DNA of 64,000 nt from Zonotrichia leucophrys gambelii (lineage: Eukaryota; Chordata; Aves; Passeriformes; Passerellidae): positions 79,970,716-80,034,715 of the forward strand of contig NC_088171.1 of assembly GCF_028769735.1 (NCBI RefSeq). Reading direction: 5' to 3'. The notes under the pieces are model-generated. The model was not told the origin of the DNA and ran no database searches. It worked only from the letters and a program-made list of their open reading frames with translations. Made by a program: the position numbers and the translations under genes. Within the stretch, counting starts at the first letter, position 1; every line of letters begins with the position of its first letter. This document shows, one piece after another, positions 58,801 to 64,000 of the stretch.

Positions 58801-61800
58801 CACAGGTCTCTTAGCTCTCAGTTTTTTCCAATAATTTAAAAATATAAATAAGATACTAATTTGTCAAGAAATGTCTGAAGTCTGATTGAGTATCAAGTTT
58901 CTCAGACTATCTTGTACAGACTGAGATTTTATATTTCAAATGCAACTGTGCCTCCCTTAACTAATGCAAACTATTAGAGCTAAATGTTCTTGATTCCAAT
59001 TTCAACCACATTCTGGTGATTTTACCTTGTGTATGCTTTTAAGGTATTATAAGATTCATGTCTTGCACCACTACTATACATAATTTTCTGTGATACCATC
59101 ACTTCAGAATTGCAGATTTTCTCCAAATAAATTGTTAGGTATTTATTTCAGGATACGTCAAAGGAATTCTTAAATTAAAAATTAAAGCAAAAAGTGTCAG
59201 TTCATGAAGATATCTCTCTGAATAGACAAATTAGTTTTAAAGTACTCAATTTCAAATAAAAATTCTCATTAAATACTCTGTCACAGACTTGACAACTTAA
59301 TGGAAAACAGACTAACAAAGTACATCTGTGAGCTACTAGAAAATAAAATAGTTGCATTTTGAAGTGTCTCTTTCAAACAACAAAATTGTCTTTAATGCAA
59401 TTAAGTACTGCATCCTCCTTTGTGTTTCCCAAATGAATATGTCTATTTGGCCTTTGACTTAAATTGATCACTCTTCAGAAAGACTTGAAGTGCAACCTTT
59501 TGTTGGTGTTTCATTTAGCAGAGTATCAGAAAGCCATGGGAGATGACAATAATACATTTTTGTTATTTTTTACTTTAAAATTATGGGATTTTGTCCAATG
59601 CAATCACTCGTACATTATTATAATTTTGTAAAGATCTGAATTAATCTAATACTAGTATTATTTTATTCCTGCTCAGAAAACTAAATTAACATAGCTAATA
59701 CTTTCTCTTAAACCAGATAGAATAAGAATACATTTTATTTACTTCTTCTCTTCTTCCAGAGAAAATTTCAGTTTCTACCTAACTCTTCAAACATAATTAT
59801 TTCCTCTAGTAATATCTCACAACAAATTTTGAGTCTTTCCACTACTAAAATAACAGGAACTACTTAAAACTGTACTGCAGTCAGTAGAGTCTGCCAGTGT
59901 AACCATAATACAGTGACAAGTCATGGCTCGAGTCATTTACTCATCTTTTGCTACATCTCAACAAGTAGTCAGTCTTACTGAAAACCTGGCTGGGATGCTC
60001 AGTGCTCTTGATAATTTTTTTAGGTGTTTTCATCCATCTTTATTCTAAAACATTTGGAAAAAGAGTAAGAAGACTTAGTTGTCCGTCTTTCATCTTCCAG
60101 TTCAGGAGTATTGACCAAACTTGTTTTATTTTATAGTGTTCTAAACAGGAATGGAACTTGATGTAAAGAGACGTCTCAGTGCTTCAAAATGAATGATGGT
60201 GTAGGAATGGGGCTGGTTTGAGTTTGTTTTTTTTTTGCAGAAGGTTTATATAAATAGTTCATAATCATGAGAGGGAATGGGAATGAAAAGAGTCGCATCT
60301 AACCTTGATGGTAACAGTAGAATCAGAGTTAATATTCCCTTCCAAAATCACTGTATATTTAGTTCAAAAAGAGGAGACCTCTAGATTTTTCATGTGGCTT
60401 TTTTTTTTAATAACATCATAGCTACAGATGTATCACTCCGATATACATTTTCAACTGAAATTCCTTGCAACAAGAAATTGACACCTCAGAAGACTTGAAA
60501 TTCATCCAGTGAGCTAAAATCCATTTTAAACACTTAAAAAAATTATTAGTCAATTAGAACATTGTAAGAAGTTAAAAAATTCCAAATCACATATTCTTAC
60601 TGAATCAGTTTTGTTTTAAGAGGTCTAAATTACCTAGAAAGACATATTCGTTAATTTGATTGTCTCTTTTTTCCTGTTCATGTAATGAATTGACTTGATT
60701 CATATAATCAATACTATAAAACTCTGCTGTATATTAATATATGCTATGTATTGCCACACTGTATTTTGAAGGGGAAGTAGAAATATTTAATAATCCATAG
60801 GTGATGAACTTCTTCTAAACATTTGCATATTTAAAATAGGAAAAAAAAAGTTAAAATTCTTTATTGTTTCTGTATTTCATAGCATAAAGTTTCAGCTCTG
60901 ACATATTAACTTGTGGACAGTTTTAACTTCACATGCAAACTATGGTTTAGAGTGGTAATCTTGCAGGCAGCCATTACATATTTCCAGGTCTACATTATGA
61001 ATTAAAAAGAAAACAACCAAACTTCTTCTGATAATTATCAGTTAAATTATACAGAATTTCTCCAGAAATAAATACATCACTTTTTTTAACCAAGTTTAGC
61101 TCCAGAGCCAAGCGAAATAATAATTTTCCTATATTGAGAGAAATAGACTGTTCTTTTGTGTCATTTAAAATGGAATATGAACTTAAACAAGCCCTGAATC
61201 TGGCCCAGTAAACAAATCTGAAAAGAAATCTACTTCTGCAACATTTTTAAATAATGTGCTAAAGCACTTAGCACAGATCAAGCCAATGCAGATCACAATG
61301 AGCTGCACACTGTAATGAATGGCTTTTCTATTCCTGGCACTTTTCTTATTGAGTGGTTTTACTCAGGAGTCAAATCCATTAGGAACTGAAATAAAAATAT
61401 TTTCTCCTGATACTGTCATGGTGTCTCTATGGAGACAGCAAGCAGTAGTTTTGCCCTCTTCATACATTTTGAAAGACCAAGAGAGAAAAGAAAATGTAAT
61501 TAGACAACATGCATAAACATGGATTTTTTATGCCTTTTAATCACATCATACCATATCATAAAACAAAGCATCTTTTGCTTTTAAATCAAATACAAAAATG
61601 TAGCATAGCTGATTAACTGAAGAGAGACATCAGACCAGAAAAATGTCTCTGCTACGTAGTTTTAGACTTTCACCTGTAAAGAGTGAATGATAATAATTAA
61701 TAGGAAAAGTCAGATTTTTCCCTGTATGATAGACATGATCGGAAAAATTTTTAAGCACAGTGTTAATTTAATGACACTCTGAACACTATTTCTAATAGTA

Positions 61801-64000
61801 ACATGTGATCAGTACATTTGTGAATGTTTGCAGAAAAAAAAAGTAAATTGAAAGACTATAAATGTTTTTCTTTAATGGCAGGAGGCTTTGTTCAAGTAAA
61901 TAAATAAATGTGGGAACTTAAGTCTTGATTTTTATGTCAAATATTTTTATTCTAAGTTCATTCCCATTGCTACCATGTGTTCTGATGTTAAGCATAAATT
62001 AATGCCATGAACTAAGTGCTCATATTCTCTTTCAAGAGTAACAATTTCATTCATAGCTTTTGTTTATAGAAGATAAAAACATGGAAGAAATTCTGTTTAA
62101 TTCCAGCTTGTCATTTTATTGAAAGTTTTTACTGGCAATTGCTAGATTTTCAATATTCGAACTTCTCATAGATGGATTAATTTCTTTAATTTCTTCTCAT
62201 AAATAAATTTTCTCAGCTTTTCCTCCTTAATTTCTTAACCTTTTACTCCTTAAGCCTTCGACTGTTGGATTTTACAAGGTGGAACAATCTCTTTTTATTG
62301 CATCAACTGTATTTTTCCAAAAAAACGTCAGGCAATTTTTAAGTTTCTTCTAAGAGTCATACTGGAAAAATACAGTGAGGGAAAATATTTCTGTACACTG
62401 TCAAGTACTTAAAGCAAAAAGAAATAACAGAGTGTTCAATAACAGGGTGCAGTACTTGATTGGACACAATAAGTTCAAATTGAACACAATAAATCCAATT
62501 TAACACCAGGTATTTACTGACTTTCAGAGAGAAAAGATCAACCTGGAAAGACAATCAGCTAAATGAAAAGTAACAAACACCGGTACCAATCACCTGATTG
62601 ATATCTTCAAACTTATCCTTTAATTCACATTAAATATCAGACTTCTATGTTACACAGCCTTTCAGACAGGTAAACCAAAACTGTCTTCACATTTTAGAAA
62701 AAATAAACCTAAAACCTGAAAATTTTGTGAGGAGATCAGAGCTCTTTAACAAAAGTTAATCTCGGAAATTGATCAAATAACTTCAGGAGCACAGAGGTTA
62801 CCTTGCCATCTCACTTTCAAATCTATTTAAGTAATTGAAAATTGCCAAGATGTAACACTTGTCTTTTTGCCCTTTTTGTCAGGTTAGAGTGGTAACAGAC
62901 CTCTTCATTAAGTTCTTTTTCAGCTTATAAATTCACAATAGATAAATGATTGAAACTAAACCCATTAGTGTAAAACACATGATGTGTGGAACTTTGTCGA
63001 GTGAGGTACACAAAGAACAGAGTGGGAGATTGCCTTAATTTAGTGAAAAAAATCAGTTCAATTTTCTTTATAATTATGCAAAACAGAGTGTTAGCTAAGA
63101 CTGTGTCATGAAACTGAGACTTCATGTGTGTTCATGTAAAGAATATGAATGAATATATATTGCATGAATTTATATTGCATGTTCAGATGAAAAGGCTTGC
63201 TATAATTTGGTTCTTTGAAGATGTATTCTCAGTGTGAAAGATGTTTATTTATAAAAATAACTATATAATAGAATACAAGCATGGAGAAACAATATACTCA
63301 GCTGTACATAAGAAAGGACAGACTGAGTGCATTTTCTGGGATGCATTAAAATCTAATTGCATGCCTGTCTCTTTAGTTCAGATTTTTTTCCCCTTGTGTA
63401 GTGACATGACAGTGACTTCTGTTGATGCATAGGTTACACTTTTGTCCTTCTACAAGGAAGGAAAAGGTAGAGTTGTGGAAAGAAAAAAAGACTTGTTGAT
63501 GTTCCTGGTCCTGTAAAGGTCTTTTTGGTTCTCAAGGGCATTTGGGAACATAAGCTGTCACACATTCAGCAAGGCCATTTGTCATTTATAAAGCAGATTC
63601 TATCTGCCATTTTGCTATGAAAACTTGTTAAAAAGTTTACCTGAAAGATGACACAGTTCCAGAAAATTTATACAGGTAATATGATAATCCGCTGCTGGTA
63701 AACAAGGTGTTTCAGTCAGCCTTTCTCCATCAACAGCTACCTTTTGGCTGCTCTTTGATATCTTAGATCCTTTCATGGCCACTTTAAATATTATTATGCA
63801 GGGGAAAGTTTTATGACTGTTTCCTGTCAAGATAATGCTAAAGAAGCTTACAGAAGGCCCAGAAATGCGCAGAATATGGTTCAAGATCAGGCGGAAGATA
63901 AAGAAATGTGAGAAAGGTTTCCTCACTACAAAAACTCTGAGTTATTATTTCACCTCTACTTCCTATAAAAAAACCCAATCCCCATGCTGCAGTACTAGCA

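Larger units (their letters stand above)
52676..64000. other. Long AT-rich single-copy stretch, no gene or repeat recognised
   Basis: About 11.3 kb, among the most AT-rich parts of the window, with an AT-dominated block at 54115-54300. Open frames reach at most 103 codons (63615-63926, minus) and none shows a family signature. There is a small period-23 duplication at 55844-55880. I recognise no CR1 or LTR here, which makes it the longest repeat-free stretch. Exons of a host gene cannot be excluded. Confidence 0.5.

Noticed and set aside
1..64000. tRNA, snRNA, rRNA, CRISPR array or bacterial operon
   Set aside because: No B-box plus A-box pair, no snRNA core and no regularly spaced repeats. 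The content is that of vertebrate nuclear DNA.

Overview
The window looks like avian nuclear DNA, from a long gene-poor stretch that is either intergenic or inside a very large intron. The evidence is ten recognisable copies of the CR1 LINE, the dominant interspersed repeat of birds. Several have the typical CR1 3' end (a fast-changing 'ggtctcttccaac...' block followed by short 8-bp ATTCTATG or ATTCTGTG-type repeats). There are no Alu, B1 or L1-type elements. The two retroviral LTRs resemble passerine ERV LTRs as I remember them, so a songbird is my best guess, but this is inference. The background is AT-rich with few CpG dinucleotides.

Layout: 1-18 kb is mostly single-copy AT-rich DNA with two short CR1 3' ends (near 0.4 and 3.8 kb) and AT microsatellites. 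18-24.4 kb holds a CR1 reverse-transcriptase (RT) fragment (+) and a roughly 680-bp CR1 3' region (-). 24.4-35.8 kb is single-copy DNA with GT-rich and AC-rich low-complexity tracts, a G-run near 30.25 kb and one possible ancient CR1-like relic near 32.9 kb. 35.8-41.2 kb is a cluster of four CR1 copies in both orientations. 41.2-48 kb is single-copy DNA with hairpins and a purine-rich patch. 48.06-50.15 kb is a nested locus: one + strand CR1 interrupted by two different minus-strand solo LTRs. A CR1 lies at 52.2-52.7 kb. From there to 64 kb I see nothing but AT-rich single-copy sequence.

I found no host protein-coding gene, no rRNA, no recognisable tRNA or snRNA, and no CRISPR array. The longest open frame is 144 codons. 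Every open frame I could assign is either a chance frame, a low-complexity translation or a shadow of CR1. Short exons of a host gene cannot be excluded by eye. The only identifiable protein-coding ancestry is the CR1 RT, and all copies are broken by stops, frameshifts or lost catalytic residues.

The most informative structure is the nested locus. The LTR at 49387-50087 has TG...CA ends, an exact 6-bp target duplication, and TATA and polyadenylation motifs in the correct order on the minus strand. The CR1 reading resumes exactly after it. I see no convincing evidence of a previously undescribed biological system. The remaining findings are modest: hairpins, palindromes, candidate regulatory islands and unexplained GC-richer patches.
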